Origin: Candidatus Woesearchaeota archaeon
GTDB taxonomy: Archaea; Nanobdellota; Nanobdellia; Woesearchaeales; UBA9642
NCBI GenBank assembly: GCA_003599145.1
Contig: QZIT01000001.1
Span: 62,001 to 126,000 of the forward strand
Direction: 5' to 3'
Length of the DNA: 64,000 bases
Part shown: piece by piece, positions 25,518 through 33,856 of the stretch
How the letters are laid out: the number at the start of each line of letters is the position of its first letter
How positions within the stretch are numbered: the stretch's first letter is position 1
Notes under the pieces: generated by a model
Told to the model about the DNA's origin: nothing
The model's input: the letters and a program-made list of their open reading frames with translations, nothing else
Database searches by the model: none
Program-made: the position numbers and the translations under genes

Positions 25518-25547
25518 ACATTTAAAGCTGAAAATACTTCTTTAAGC

Positions 25548-26405
25548 ATGAAGGAATTGCTTGAAAAGATTGCGGTATTTCTGGAAAAAAAAGAAAAAAC
25601 TGCAGATACACGCATGTTCAAGGAAATTCAGCCGCAAAAAGAAAAAGTTTGTTTTATTGACGGAGGTCATGCTGATTTGCTGCACAGCGCAGATTTTCTT
25701 TTCAGCTTTCTCAGAATTATTGCCATCACGTATGAAAACAACAAGAAGCAAAGCATAGAGAAAAAAGAGTGTTATCTGCTGGTTATCAGAGAAAATGAAC
25801 AGTATGAGACATGGTGCGCTCCTTCCTTGCTGGCTTCAGAAACATTTTCCCTGTACGATGATGAGCTTGCCGGAAAAAACCAGAAAGTCCCTATCAGAAC
25901 AATCTCTGGCATCATGAGGCGAATGCTTGAACTGCAGACGGCAAAAGAAAACAGCAGCTGTGTTGTTCTTGACGGCTCACTCGAAGGAAAAAATACGCGC
26001 GAAGAAAAAATGCTGAAAAGCTTGGGAAAAAACGTTTTTGGCCTAAGCAAAACGAGCGATGAAATTGCCTTTCACCATTCTGAAAAAAAAGCAGGATACT
26101 ACCTCTATAAAAAGAATGCCTTCATCACCTATTTTGTAAAACTGCATAAAGACGCTAAAAAGACATTCAGGTTTGATTCCTTTACAGAAAACGTCGATGC
26201 TGTTTTGGGAAGTTTAAAGGAGAACAGCACCGATCCAACGTTATTAGGATATCCTTTCGGATTGATTCTGGCAGATAAGTTTGCAAGAATAACCAACAAA
26301 GAAAAAGACATGCTTCTTACCAAGGCAAAAATGCAATTAGGAAAAAAATGGAAAGACCTTGTTCTTGAAGATACGCACGATATTTTGGATAAGCTGAGCT
26401 ATTAG
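25548..26405 (+). CDS. NurA-domain nuclease-like protein
   Basis: A 285-residue protein resembling the NurA 5'-3' nuclease domain: an N-terminal acidic CFIDGGHADLL strand (the VDGS-like motif with catalytic Asp), a central VVLDGSLEG motif, and a C-terminal PFGLILADKFARI helix matching the NurA end. NurA works with the HerA translocase in end resection of double-strand breaks; here the HerA-like gene lies 24 kb upstream on the other strand. TATA (TTTAAA, 25521-25526) is 27 bases before the ATG. The gene ends overlapping the DUF212 gene by four bases. Confidence 0.72.
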   Translation: MKELLEKIAVFLEKKEKTADTRMFKEIQPQKEKVCFIDGGHADLLHSADFLFSFLRIIAITYENNKKQSIEKKECYLLVIRENEQYETWCAPSLLASETFSLYDDELAGKNQKVPIRTISGIMRRMLELQTAKENSSCVVLDGSLEGKNTREEKMLKSLGKNVFGLSKTSDEIAFHHSEKKAGYYLYKKNAFITYFVKLHKDAKKTFRFDSFTENVDAVLGSLKENSTDPTLLGYPFGLILADKFARITNKEKDMLLTKAKMQLGKKWKDLVLEDTHDILDKLSY

Positions 26406-26800
26406 ATATAAAATAAAAGCGTTATCAAAAACCCCAGTATAATTCCTGCAAACGCCTGCGCTGGAGAATGGCCTTCATGCTCTGATAACTTTTTCCCAGC
26501 AATGTGCTCTTTTCTTACCAAAATGTTCAGTAATTTTGCCTCTTCTCCTGTTTCTCTTCGCACTTTTACAGAATCATTGACAACCAGCAAGCTAAAAACG
26601 AGGACGGCAAAAAACAAAACAGAAAGCCCTTGTTCAAAATAAACAATAAACGTTAGCGCAGTAACCAATGCACAATGAGTGCTGGGAAACCCTCCATCAC
26701 TGGTTAAAATCCTGATGTCAAAGCCGTGCTTAAATGCATGCACTGCTGTTTTTATCGTTTGACTCAAGACAACAACTAAAACTAAAATAACTGCTATCAT
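26402..26800 (-). CDS. DUF212 divergent PAP2-like membrane protein
   Basis: A 132-residue membrane protein of the DUF212 (divergent PAP2/acid phosphatase-like) family. The motifs GGFPSTHCALVTALT, KVRRETGEEAKLLN and GHSPAQAFAGIILG are all present in order, with three to four transmembrane helices. DUF212 proteins are thought to act on lipid or isoprenoid phosphates, but their substrate is unproven. Its ATG overlaps the BatA-like stop (ATGA), so it is the last gene of a three-gene operon DUF58 - BatA-like - DUF212. Confidence 0.88.
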   Translation of the reverse strand: MIAVILVLVVVLSQTIKTAVHAFKHGFDIRILTSDGGFPSTHCALVTALTFIVYFEQGLSVLFFAVLVFSLLVVNDSVKVRRETGEEAKLLNILVRKEHIAGKKLSEHEGHSPAQAFAGIILGFLITLLFYI

Positions 26801-27756
26801 GGTATGCTCCTGAATTTCGTATTAATCAATCCCCACTCAACAAAAATCAACAGCAGACTCAATAATAACAACCCGAAGGAAAGACGAACAGGAATTTTTG
26901 CCTTGGATGATTGGTCTGAAATCTGCTGATAGGCAGCCCTTATTTGGTCCTGCTGAAATGCCCTGAAATACTGCCCTCCTGTTTCGTTGCTTAATCTTAC
27001 CAAATTTGTTTCGTCATAGGTTGCGTTTAACCCGTACTGCTCAGGAAGGTATCCTAAAGGACCTGTAACAGAACCTACGCCTATCGCATGAATGACAATT
27101 CTATTTTCGTTTGCGTATTCTATAGCATTAGCAACAGCATCGCTCAAAAAGCTTCCTGCAGTATTGCTGCCATCGGTGAGCAAGATAATCGTTTTTCCTT
27201 TACCAGAATTTAAAAGCAGATTTGTTGAGGTAACAATAGCACCTGCAAGATCAGTGCCGCCTGCACGCTGAATTTCCAATTCAGAAATTTTTGTTTTGAC
27301 GGTTGATTTGCTATCGGTTAAAACGCTTTCTACAACAGAAACACCTCCAAAACTGACAAGACCTATTTTTCCTGATGAGCGCAGTTCATCTACAAACGCA
27401 AGCGCTTCCTGCTTTGCAGCATCCATCCTGGTAGGAACAATATCTTGCGCAGACATACTCGCACTGACATCGATGGCAAGCACAAAATCATTTTCGTTGC
27501 TATTGCCATCATACCAGAAAATTGCTCCTGATGCTGCAAAAATGATTAGCAAAACAATAAGCACACGCAAAAGAAGCACAGACCAGTTTTTGGCAATAGA
27601 CTTATAACCGGTAACTCTTTTTAATGCTTCAAAATTGGCAAATTTCATTGCCTTTTTTTTCGTATGTTTCAGCAAAAAAAAATGCGTAATAACCAGTAAG
27701 GGAATGCTGATGAGATACCATAAAAAAATCGGATGCTCGAAGCTTAGGCTTATCAT
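26797..27756 (-). CDS. BatA-like VWA-domain membrane protein
   Basis: A 319-residue protein with two N-terminal transmembrane helices (about 8-28 and 58-82), a von Willebrand factor A domain with an intact MIDAS motif DVSASMSAQD plus GGTDLAGAI and LTDGSNTAG, and one C-terminal helix near 295-315. This is the BatA layout, found with DUF58 proteins and MoxR ATPases. The domain should face outwards and bind protein partners through a metal ion. Its ATG overlaps the DUF58 stop (ATGA) and its stop overlaps the DUF212 start, so the three genes are coupled. Confidence 0.9.
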   Translation of the reverse strand: MISLSFEHPIFLWYLISIPLLVITHFFLLKHTKKKAMKFANFEALKRVTGYKSIAKNWSVLLLRVLIVLLIIFAASGAIFWYDGNSNENDFVLAIDVSASMSAQDIVPTRMDAAKQEALAFVDELRSSGKIGLVSFGGVSVVESVLTDSKSTVKTKISELEIQRAGGTDLAGAIVTSTNLLLNSGKGKTIILLTDGSNTAGSFLSDAVANAIEYANENRIVIHAIGVGSVTGPLGYLPEQYGLNATYDETNLVRLSNETGGQYFRAFQQDQIRAAYQQISDQSSKAKIPVRLSFGLLLLSLLLIFVEWGLINTKFRSIP

Positions 27757-28652
27757 AGTAACTGAATATTAGATCTTCGTTTAAAAAATCCCATGATAGG
27801 AAGGAAAAAATCCTGGTCAGTCTGCAGGGATAAAAATCCAGAACGTGTTTTAATAAATCTATCCTGAATTTCTGCCTCTTCTTTTTGAACGTAGTTTTTG
27901 TATAGTTCGCCGTATTTATTAACATCAACATATAATTTTTCGTTGCTGTAAGGGTCTTCCAAGACATATTGCCCTGCGTTTTTTGGCAGTTCCCTGTCTC
28001 TTGGATCCCTCACCATAATTCCTATGACTTCCCATCGCTGCGAGGCAACATCCAAGTACTTATACCAATTTTCCTCTAAGCCGATAAAATCGCTGATAAT
28101 GACAATAAGCGCTTTCTTCTTTAAGAAAGACAATAAAAACATGATGGCTTTTTTGAAGCTGAAATCTCCTCCATAATGCTGCTTGTTGATTAACTGCCTA
28201 ATAACTCTATACTGCATGCTTCTTCCAATATTAGGATCAACTCTGCAAACCAGCTTATCCGTAAACATGCCTAAGCCAACAGCATCTCCTGAGCGCAATA
28301 TTGCTGTTGTTAAGCTTGCAACCAACTCAATAACATACTCGCATTTAAGCTTGTCTGTTGAAGTGAACAGCATGCTGTTGCTTACGTCTATAAGAAAAAA
28401 AACGTTAAGGTTCTTTTCCTCTTCATATTCCTTGATTAAAATCTGCTTTGCCCTCAAAGAAGCCTTCCAGTCAATCATGCTTGCATCGTCACCGTAATTA
28501 TAGGCTCTGTACCCTGCAAATTCCATACCCCTGCCTTTAAAGATAGTCGTCCAATTACCTTCTAGCGTTCTGCTTAAGGTTGACTTTCTGGCAACAACAT
28601 CTAGTTTTCTTATTTTTTCAAGTAATTCAAAGTCTAGCTCTTTAATCTGCAT
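27753..28652 (-). CDS. DUF58 domain protein
   Basis: A 299-residue DUF58 protein, lacking transmembrane helices. The conserved block YNYGDDASMIDWKASLRAK and the following FFLIDVSNSM VWA-like strand identify the family. DUF58 proteins usually lie in a row with MoxR AAA+ ATPases and BatA-like VWA proteins. Here the BatA-like partner follows, but no MoxR gene lies upstream; tRNA-Thr is the next feature. The ATG start is supported by GCATGG context and a TATA-like box upstream. First gene of the operon. Confidence 0.9.
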   Translation of the reverse strand: MQIKELDFELLEKIRKLDVVARKSTLSRTLEGNWTTIFKGRGMEFAGYRAYNYGDDASMIDWKASLRAKQILIKEYEEEKNLNVFFLIDVSNSMLFTSTDKLKCEYVIELVASLTTAILRSGDAVGLGMFTDKLVCRVDPNIGRSMQYRVIRQLINKQHYGGDFSFKKAIMFLLSFLKKKALIVIISDFIGLEENWYKYLDVASQRWEVIGIMVRDPRDRELPKNAGQYVLEDPYSNEKLYVDVNKYGELYKNYVQKEEAEIQDRFIKTRSGFLSLQTDQDFFLPIMGFFKRRSNIQLL

Positions 28653-28702
28653 GGTCTATTTGAACGGTTTTCTCTTATAAATGTTGCGGTGGAACACAAA
28701 CT

Positions 28703-28720
28703 TTTTTAAATGCTATAAAA
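28703..28720 (+). promoter_or_regulatory. tRNA-Thr promoter
   Basis: TTTTTTAAATGC at about 28703-28713 followed by TATAAAA at 28714-28720 lies 14-31 bases before the tRNA 5' end, a normal archaeal TATA position. Confidence 0.6.
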
Positions 28721-28733
28721 GTTCTTATAGTAT

Positions 28734-28806
28734 GCCTCCGTAGCATAGTAGCTATTGCGGCAGACTTGTAATCTGCAGGTCGGGGGTGCAATTCCCCTCG
28801 GAGGCT
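28734..28806 (+). tRNA. tRNA-Thr(UGU)
   Basis: A 73-base cloverleaf. The acceptor stem is GCCTCCG/CGGAGGC, perfectly paired; the anticodon arm GCAGA-CTTGTAA-TCTGC gives anticodon TGT for ACA threonine codons; the variable loop is AGGTC and the T arm GGGGG-TGCAATT-CCCCT. The D arm has only three clear pairs. The discriminator base is T, normal for archaeal tRNA-Thr. CCA is not encoded. No intron is present. A run of four T follows the acceptor stem. The kinase-like gene begins 66 bases downstream on the same strand. Confidence 0.95.
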
Positions 28807-28871
28807 TTTCTAGTTCTCTGCATACACCTATTTTCGTTACCTTTTTAACTATAAGCCTATGTGAGCCTATC

Positions 28872-29864
28872 ATGGAAAAAGCCAAACAAACTATTACCCT
28901 AAAAGAAGCGAACGTTGTACTCAAAAAGATAGGGGAATCTTGCACCATGCTTGAACGAATAGAAAATGATACGGGAGTTATTAACCCGTTATATTTAGTT
29001 AAAACAAACAAGGGAAATGAGTACATTTTGAAACTAACCAATAAAAGGTACATATACTATAAAACGCTCAATGAAGCAACTGTTCTTGATTTCGTCAAAA
29101 AGCACACAAAAATTCCTGTTCCTGGAGTATTCTTATTTGATTGTATTGGCAAAGAAATAGGCTATGAATACATCCTTATGGAAAAAATGCAAGGAGATAA
29201 TCTTTCTAAAATATATAAAAAAATCACCAAAAAGAAAAAAGAAGTCTATCTCGATGAACTTGCAAACTATGTAAGCCAATTAAGAAAATTTTCTTTCAAA
29301 AAAATAGGAAGCTTTCAGAAAAATATGCGCATCGGACCGCATGCGGACATTTCTCAGGGGCCGTTCAAAACGTATGCAGAATATATGGCTGCTGTTTTAG
29401 ATGCAAGAATTCCGTTAATACAAAAAAATCATCGATTCAAAAAATATGTTTCTGGGATGAAAAAGTATAGAGACAGATACATTACAACGTACCGTGAACC
29501 GGTAAAGATACTCTTAACTCATGCAGATCTTGATTTGAAAAATATTCTTGTTCATAACGGACATATCTCGGCAATTTTAGATTGGGAATGGTCTATAGCA
29601 GGCCCAGAGGATGAAGAGTTTTACAGTTTATACTGGATTGCAGGCAAAGATAAACCCTATTTTAATGCGCGACTTAAAAAATATGGCGTTACCTACCCAG
29701 AAGGATTCAAAAAAAGATTTACTATCTTCAAAGTGGCATTCATTGCAATAGCATTAGATAAATATAAAGAATGGTTTGTTGGCAAGCAAAAAAAAGCAGA
29801 GAAATTTATCAAAGAGCAAGAAAGAACTATTACTAGAATTTTGAAAAAACACAATTGTTCGTAG
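28872..29864 (+). CDS. APH/choline-kinase-like phosphotransferase
   Basis: A 330-residue protein of the aminoglycoside phosphotransferase/protein-kinase-like fold. The nucleotide lobe is at the N-terminus with a lysine in YILKLTNK; the catalytic loop is LTHADLDLKNILV (HxDxxxxN form) followed by ILDWEWSIAGP, the magnesium-binding DWE motif. Substrates of such archaeal members are not known; small alcohols or amino sugars are possible, and antibiotic resistance is not implied. The ATG at 28872 follows a TATA-like box (TTTTTAACTATAA) by about 30 bases. Longer starts would run into the tRNA. Confidence 0.85.
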   Translation: MEKAKQTITLKEANVVLKKIGESCTMLERIENDTGVINPLYLVKTNKGNEYILKLTNKRYIYYKTLNEATVLDFVKKHTKIPVPGVFLFDCIGKEIGYEYILMEKMQGDNLSKIYKKITKKKKEVYLDELANYVSQLRKFSFKKIGSFQKNMRIGPHADISQGPFKTYAEYMAAVLDARIPLIQKNHRFKKYVSGMKKYRDRYITTYREPVKILLTHADLDLKNILVHNGHISAILDWEWSIAGPEDEEFYSLYWIAGKDKPYFNARLKKYGVTYPEGFKKRFTIFKVAFIAIALDKYKEWFVGKQKKAEKFIKEQERTITRILKKHNCS

Positions 29865-29882
29865 CAAACTCTGAAAAAATTC

Positions 29883-30938
29883 TTAAAGTGCTATACGCAA
29901 ATACTGCTCCAATATTTGACCACTCATGTCTTTATCTAAATCTAAAATTCCCTTCGTAGTTGCAGTGATTGCCTGATAGCATCCTAGAAGCATGAGCGCC
30001 TGAGTCAATTGAATTTTTTCTGGTTTAGCAGCATGAACTCCTCCATCAAACGTGATGGGAAACCCTGCGTTAAGAAGATGCAATCCATCAACATAAAAGT
30101 CGCGGTGAGGACTGCAATTTTGCGGATTTTTTATTCTCAAATGCACTGCATCAAATTCTCTATCTGAAGACGACACGCTTACAAGAACAGCACCTTTCTT
30201 AATAGTTGCATGTAATTCTTTAGGAACGCTTGTTGTTCCTGTACAGCCTATAATTAAATCGCTCTCGCTCAATAATTCAGGTAAACTTTTTGCACTACTC
30301 GCTATGTCATAAAGCAATTTCTTCTTCACAGGCAGCTGCTCATAGATATGCAATCCAATAGGTCCTGCGCCGATAACTAATGCAGATTGAGAATTATATT
30401 GCGTCAGATATTTTTGAAGTTTTTCAATGGCTAATCCCGCAATAAACGGAGATTCATGCACGAGTTTAACAGGAGACCTTGCAACATTGATTAACGGAAA
30501 AGGCATGTCAAGATTAGCCAATTGGTTATATCCTGATGATGTTTGTTCAACTCCGCAAACAACACTTCCATACTGCTGAACGTTCTCAAGCAATGCTGCT
30601 CCATCGTCAATAACCAGTATTTTTTCGCCTGTATGGACAATACGTTCAAGAAATTTTTTTGATGCTGATGCAAATTGCGTATCAAAAGACTGATAGCTAT
30701 CATATTGATAACTATGAACATGAACGTTTTTCTTTCTGAAGAGCTGTTCTATGTCTGTGTTCATAGAATATGATTTTCCAATAAGAAACGTATTTTCTGG
30801 CCTTAACCCTAAGGCGAACAATTTTTCAAACATCGCATAATTCGTATAGAGCAAATGTTGGCAAGCGATGACCGTAACGTGTTCAAAGGGTTTTCCATTA
30901 ATCAACTCTTTAACATATTCCAGCAAGGGAAGTTTCAT
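29883..30938 (-). CDS. SAH-hydrolase-like Rossmann protein
   Basis: A 351-residue protein whose layout resembles S-adenosylhomocysteine hydrolase: an N-terminal alpha/beta domain, a GVEQTSSGYNQL motif matching the V-E-Q-T-x-x-G region, INVARSPVKLVHESPFIAG (the N-x-x-x-x-K-x-x-x-D-like stretch with Glu/Ser changes), and an NAD-binding fold with VIGAGPIGLHIYEQL and SDLIIGCTGTTS. It is shorter and diverged, so the reaction could differ, for example a related hydrolase or dehydrogenase. It is head to head with the double-Lrp gene at 31035, which is a likely regulator. Confidence 0.65.
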   Translation of the reverse strand: MKLPLLEYVKELINGKPFEHVTVIACQHLLYTNYAMFEKLFALGLRPENTFLIGKSYSMNTDIEQLFRKKNVHVHSYQYDSYQSFDTQFASASKKFLERIVHTGEKILVIDDGAALLENVQQYGSVVCGVEQTSSGYNQLANLDMPFPLINVARSPVKLVHESPFIAGLAIEKLQKYLTQYNSQSALVIGAGPIGLHIYEQLPVKKKLLYDIASSAKSLPELLSESDLIIGCTGTTSVPKELHATIKKGAVLVSVSSSDREFDAVHLRIKNPQNCSPHRDFYVDGLHLLNAGFPITFDGGVHAAKPEKIQLTQALMLLGCYQAITATTKGILDLDKDMSGQILEQYLRIAL

Positions 30939-30991
30939 AATACTACTTATGAGTAATAATAATATATATAATTATTTGAGAAAATTTACAC

Positions 30992-31027
30992 ATAAACCGA
31001 TAGAATTATATAATTTAATAGGTTTAT
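30992..31027. promoter_or_regulatory. Inverted repeat flanking the TATA box of the 31035 double-Lrp gene
   Basis: ATAAACC at 30992-30998 and GGTTTAT at 31021-31027 are perfect inverted arms about 29 bases apart. They enclose the TATA box TTATATAATTTA and end eight bases before the start codon. The arrangement matches that at 13625-13679 in front of another double Lrp. The SAH-hydrolase-like gene lies on the other side. Confidence 0.55.
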
Positions 31028-31034
31028 TGATAAA

Positions 31035-32015
31035 ATGAACATGAAATTAGACCAAACAGATAAAAAGATACTCTTCAGCTTATTAAAAAATTCCCGCATG
31101 CCTGTGCAGCAGATAGCAAAAGAAACCCACCTATCAAGGGAGATAGCCCAGTACAGGATGAAAAAGCTCGAGGAAAGCGGAATCATCAAAGGATATGTTA
31201 CAAGAATAAACCAATCTTTTTTCTGCCAAGGCATAGCTTCCTTATTTTTAAAAGTATCAAACATGACTCCTCAGAAACACAAAGACATACTGCTGTTTTT
31301 GCAGAATCACGAGTCTATAAATTGGATCGGAGAATTGTGCGGAAATTATGATATCACCCTCAGTTTATTATATCACACTCCAAAAGACTTATCAGAGAAA
31401 GTGTCATCAATCGCTAATTTCATAGGAAAAAACCTCATTGAACAGCAACTGGCGATATATATTGCAGAGCTTAAATTTGACCGCTCAGGAATCATCAAAA
31501 AAGCAGCGCACCATCCAAACGCACCAACCGTGTTCAACAATCAAAAAAGAACATTTGATCACGACGATATAATCATACTCTCAATTTTATCTGAAAATGC
31601 AAGGGCAAAAACAGTAGATATAGCGCAAAAAACATCTGTAGATGAAGATGCAATAAGACTGCGGATAAAAAAATTACAGAAAACACAAGTCATAACAGGA
31701 TATACGATAATTCTAGATCCAACCGTGCTAGGGTATGAATCATATTATTTGCTCTTATCCATAGAAAACTTGAATAAGGAACTCATCAGCAAAATAAAGT
31801 ATTATGCGGCTAATGCTCCGAATGTCGTATTCTGCGTGCAAACAGCAGGAAAGCACAACGTCATCCTTAATATTCTAGCGCAAGATAGAAGAGAATTTGC
31901 AAAGCTACTTTCTGAACTCAGAACTGCATTTCCAGAGATAAGAAATTATGAAATAAACCTCGGCATGCAAGAACATAAAGAGGTGTTTGTTCCGTTTAGC
32001 AAACGCCATTCATAA
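31035..32015 (+). CDS. Double Lrp/AsnC-type transcription regulator
   Basis: A 326-residue tandem Lrp-type protein. HTH 1 is LDQTDKKILFSLLKNSRMP with THLSREIAQYRMKKLEESG; HTH 2 is FDHDDIIILSILSENARAK with TSVDEDAIRLRIKKLQKTQ. Both halves carry RAM-like segments. It shares length and order with the proteins at 12636 and 57023 but differs clearly in sequence, so the three are old paralogues. The TATA box (TTATATAA, about 31007-31014) lies about 25 bases before the ATG. It probably controls the divergent SAH-hydrolase-like gene and itself. Confidence 0.83.
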   Translation: MNMKLDQTDKKILFSLLKNSRMPVQQIAKETHLSREIAQYRMKKLEESGIIKGYVTRINQSFFCQGIASLFLKVSNMTPQKHKDILLFLQNHESINWIGELCGNYDITLSLLYHTPKDLSEKVSSIANFIGKNLIEQQLAIYIAELKFDRSGIIKKAAHHPNAPTVFNNQKRTFDHDDIIILSILSENARAKTVDIAQKTSVDEDAIRLRIKKLQKTQVITGYTIILDPTVLGYESYYLLLSIENLNKELISKIKYYAANAPNVVFCVQTAGKHNVILNILAQDRREFAKLLSELRTAFPEIRNYEINLGMQEHKEVFVPFSKRHS

Positions 32016-32065
32016 CGTAGTTCAGTTTCCAATACCTTTTTTAACCAACAAACTATTCTGCAGGC

Positions 32066-32680
32066 ATGCCATCAATACAAACGCTTATCGGAGAACGATT
32101 TGAACAGGTTCTGCAAGAGTTGTATCCTGATCTTCAACATACAGGAGATACCAATAACCGCACCCCTGACTTTGCACATGCTCTTTTTTATGCAGAAGCC
32201 AAAGTGTGCTTTCAGCAAAGGGATTTTGGCATTCATTTAAAGCAATATCAAATTGAAGCATTTGCATCCTGCAATAAACCTGTTATTTATATCGTAGGTT
32301 TTCATGACTTTGAAAGAAGTATGGAGCGTTTAACAGGATTGTCCTTGCAAGCACAAAAAAGAAAACTTGAAAGAGAGATGGACATTGGCCGCATAGTTAT
32401 CGTCGCCAATCAAACAATGAAACAGATTTGGAAAAGAAGAAATTATGTTTGCGAAAAAGGACATATTCAAGATTGTACGGTAAGAGGAACCCATTTGCAG
32501 CAAATTATCGACAACGCAGAAATTCGAGTGAATGGAGCCATGCATCGCGCAAGAGCCTATTATGGAATTCCCTCAAGAAGCTACACGTTTGCAACACCGC
32601 AATTTCAAGAGAGCAAGGGATTAGAAATAGGGCACATTCTGCCCAAGCAATGGGAAGCCATACTGCATTGTGTTTACTAA
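32066..32680 (+). CDS. PD-(D/E)XK nuclease-like protein
   Basis: A 204-residue protein with an N-terminal PD-(D/E)XK nuclease core: GERFEQVLQEL (conserved early Glu), then TPDFAHALFYAEAKV, where PD and the E-A-K triad have the normal spacing. The C-terminal half is helical and basic with no match. The family includes restriction enzymes, repair nucleases and Holliday junction resolvases. No methyltransferase or specificity gene is next to it, so a restriction-modification role is unlikely. A TATA-like TTTTTTAA near 32037 sits 26-30 bases before the ATG. The stop end overlaps the convergent lipoprotein gene by four bases. Confidence 0.7.
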   Translation: MPSIQTLIGERFEQVLQELYPDLQHTGDTNNRTPDFAHALFYAEAKVCFQQRDFGIHLKQYQIEAFASCNKPVIYIVGFHDFERSMERLTGLSLQAQKRKLEREMDIGRIVIVANQTMKQIWKRRNYVCEKGHIQDCTVRGTHLQQIIDNAEIRVNGAMHRARAYYGIPSRSYTFATPQFQESKGLEIGHILPKQWEAILHCVY

Positions 32681-33048
32681 CAAATAAACGTGCAATTCTG
32701 CTTTAAAATTTCCTTGCACACTTCATTCACCTGATAAGGCGTAACTTTAGGACAGCTTATAGACGTATTATCTTCTCTATAATACCGAGAAATGCCATTA
32801 GGCGCTGCGCTGTTAACTTTGATATACGAACCACAGACCTCTACACTGCCTTCTTTGCCGCAATAAGATTTTGCTGATTCCTCTCTTGCATTGCATGGTT
32901 CCTCGAATCTTCTGATGCAGGACTGCTTGTCTTCACACCAGCTATATCCTCCTGCAATCAAGCAGCCATGCTCGTCCTTATCACCGCCAATAGTTCTCGT
33001 ACAGCCAAAAAGAAAAAGAATACTGCAAAAGAGCAAAAATCCTTTCAT
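32677..33048 (-). CDS. Cys-rich small lipoprotein
   Basis: A 123-residue protein with a lipoprotein-type signal peptide (FLLFCSILFLFGC; lipobox Cys16). The mature part holds many cysteines, including GCLIAGGYSWCEDKQSC and a C-terminal CTFIC, likely in disulfides outside the cell. A GGYSWCE motif of this kind is known to me from other small DPANN exported proteins, but I cannot assign a function. DsbA at 41772 could help oxidise it. No clear TATA spacing was decisive; ATG at 33048 gives a good signal peptide. Confidence 0.72.
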   Translation of the reverse strand: MKGFLLFCSILFLFGCTRTIGGDKDEHGCLIAGGYSWCEDKQSCIRRFEEPCNAREESAKSYCGKEGSVEVCGSYIKVNSAAPNGISRYYREDNTSISCPKVTPYQVNEVCKEILKQNCTFIC

Positions 33049-33120
33049 GCTTTTTATACATACTTGCTTTATTTAAAGTTTTTCAATACCTTTAAAAACG
33101 AGCATAAGAACCTTCCTGCT

Positions 33121-33816
33121 ATGGCAGAAGCATACTGGTTTTTATGGCTGAAGAAAGCAAGAGAGCTGAAAACAAAGTATGACCATACAAAATCGTTTTT
33201 AGAAAGGCAGCTTATTGAAAGCAAACCTTCTTTTTTCGGAAGCTATGACGCACAAAAGGCAGCAGTATTGCTTTGTGCACTCTTTAAAGTTACTGAAGCT
33301 CAGAAGCAGCTTTACAGGCGGTTTGTCGAGGGCTCTGCGTGGTTTTTATCCAGTATCAATGATGATAGAAAAGCGCTTGAAGAAATGAGCGCATTAGGAA
33401 TAGAACTAGCAAGGATGGTTGAAAAAGAACAGGAAATGCTTTCACCCTTGCACGATATCTTTCAGCAGATAAGCATGCCACAGGATATTTTCTCTCTTAC
33501 CGTGCAGGACATTATAAGCATAAGCAGCTCCCTTCAGCTAACCGACAGCAAACTCGTTAAAAATGTGCACAATACCATTAACAGGCAGCTCGAAAGAGAA
33601 ATACTTCAAATAAGAAGAATAGTAGAACAAATAGACAAAATCAACGCCACCTGCAAAGTTATTGTTATGCGCGTTCAACAGGATAGGGACATAAACAAAG
33701 TGGCAAGAATAGCTTATTTTACTGCATTTGCAAGCTACTTTTTTGGATTGATCGATTATAGCATGTACTCCAATATCGCCAAAGTCTCCAAGCTCATCAT
33801 GGACCTCAAAGCCTAA
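33121..33816 (+). CDS. Hypothetical helical protein
   Basis: A 231-residue soluble protein, largely helical, with charged helices at both ends and hydrophobic stretches too short for membrane spans except perhaps one near 205-225 (FTAFASYFFGLIDY). No motif recognised. The start at 33121 is supported by the TATA TTTAAAAA (33091-33098) 26-30 bases upstream; a longer frame upstream overlaps the lipoprotein gene and lacks support. Followed 40 bases later by the MFS transporter gene with its own promoter. Confidence 0.65.
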   Translation: MAEAYWFLWLKKARELKTKYDHTKSFLERQLIESKPSFFGSYDAQKAAVLLCALFKVTEAQKQLYRRFVEGSAWFLSSINDDRKALEEMSALGIELARMVEKEQEMLSPLHDIFQQISMPQDIFSLTVQDIISISSSLQLTDSKLVKNVHNTINRQLEREILQIRRIVEQIDKINATCKVIVMRVQQDRDINKVARIAYFTAFASYFFGLIDYSMYSNIAKVSKLIMDLKA

Positions 33817-33856
33817 AACCATAAGATTTAAGAGAAACTTCTTTCTCCCTGATAGC

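Noticed and set aside
28872-29864. An antibiotic-resistance kinase
   Set aside because: The protein has APH-fold motifs, but archaeal members of this fold are mostly of unknown metabolic function; no resistance context or mobile element is near.
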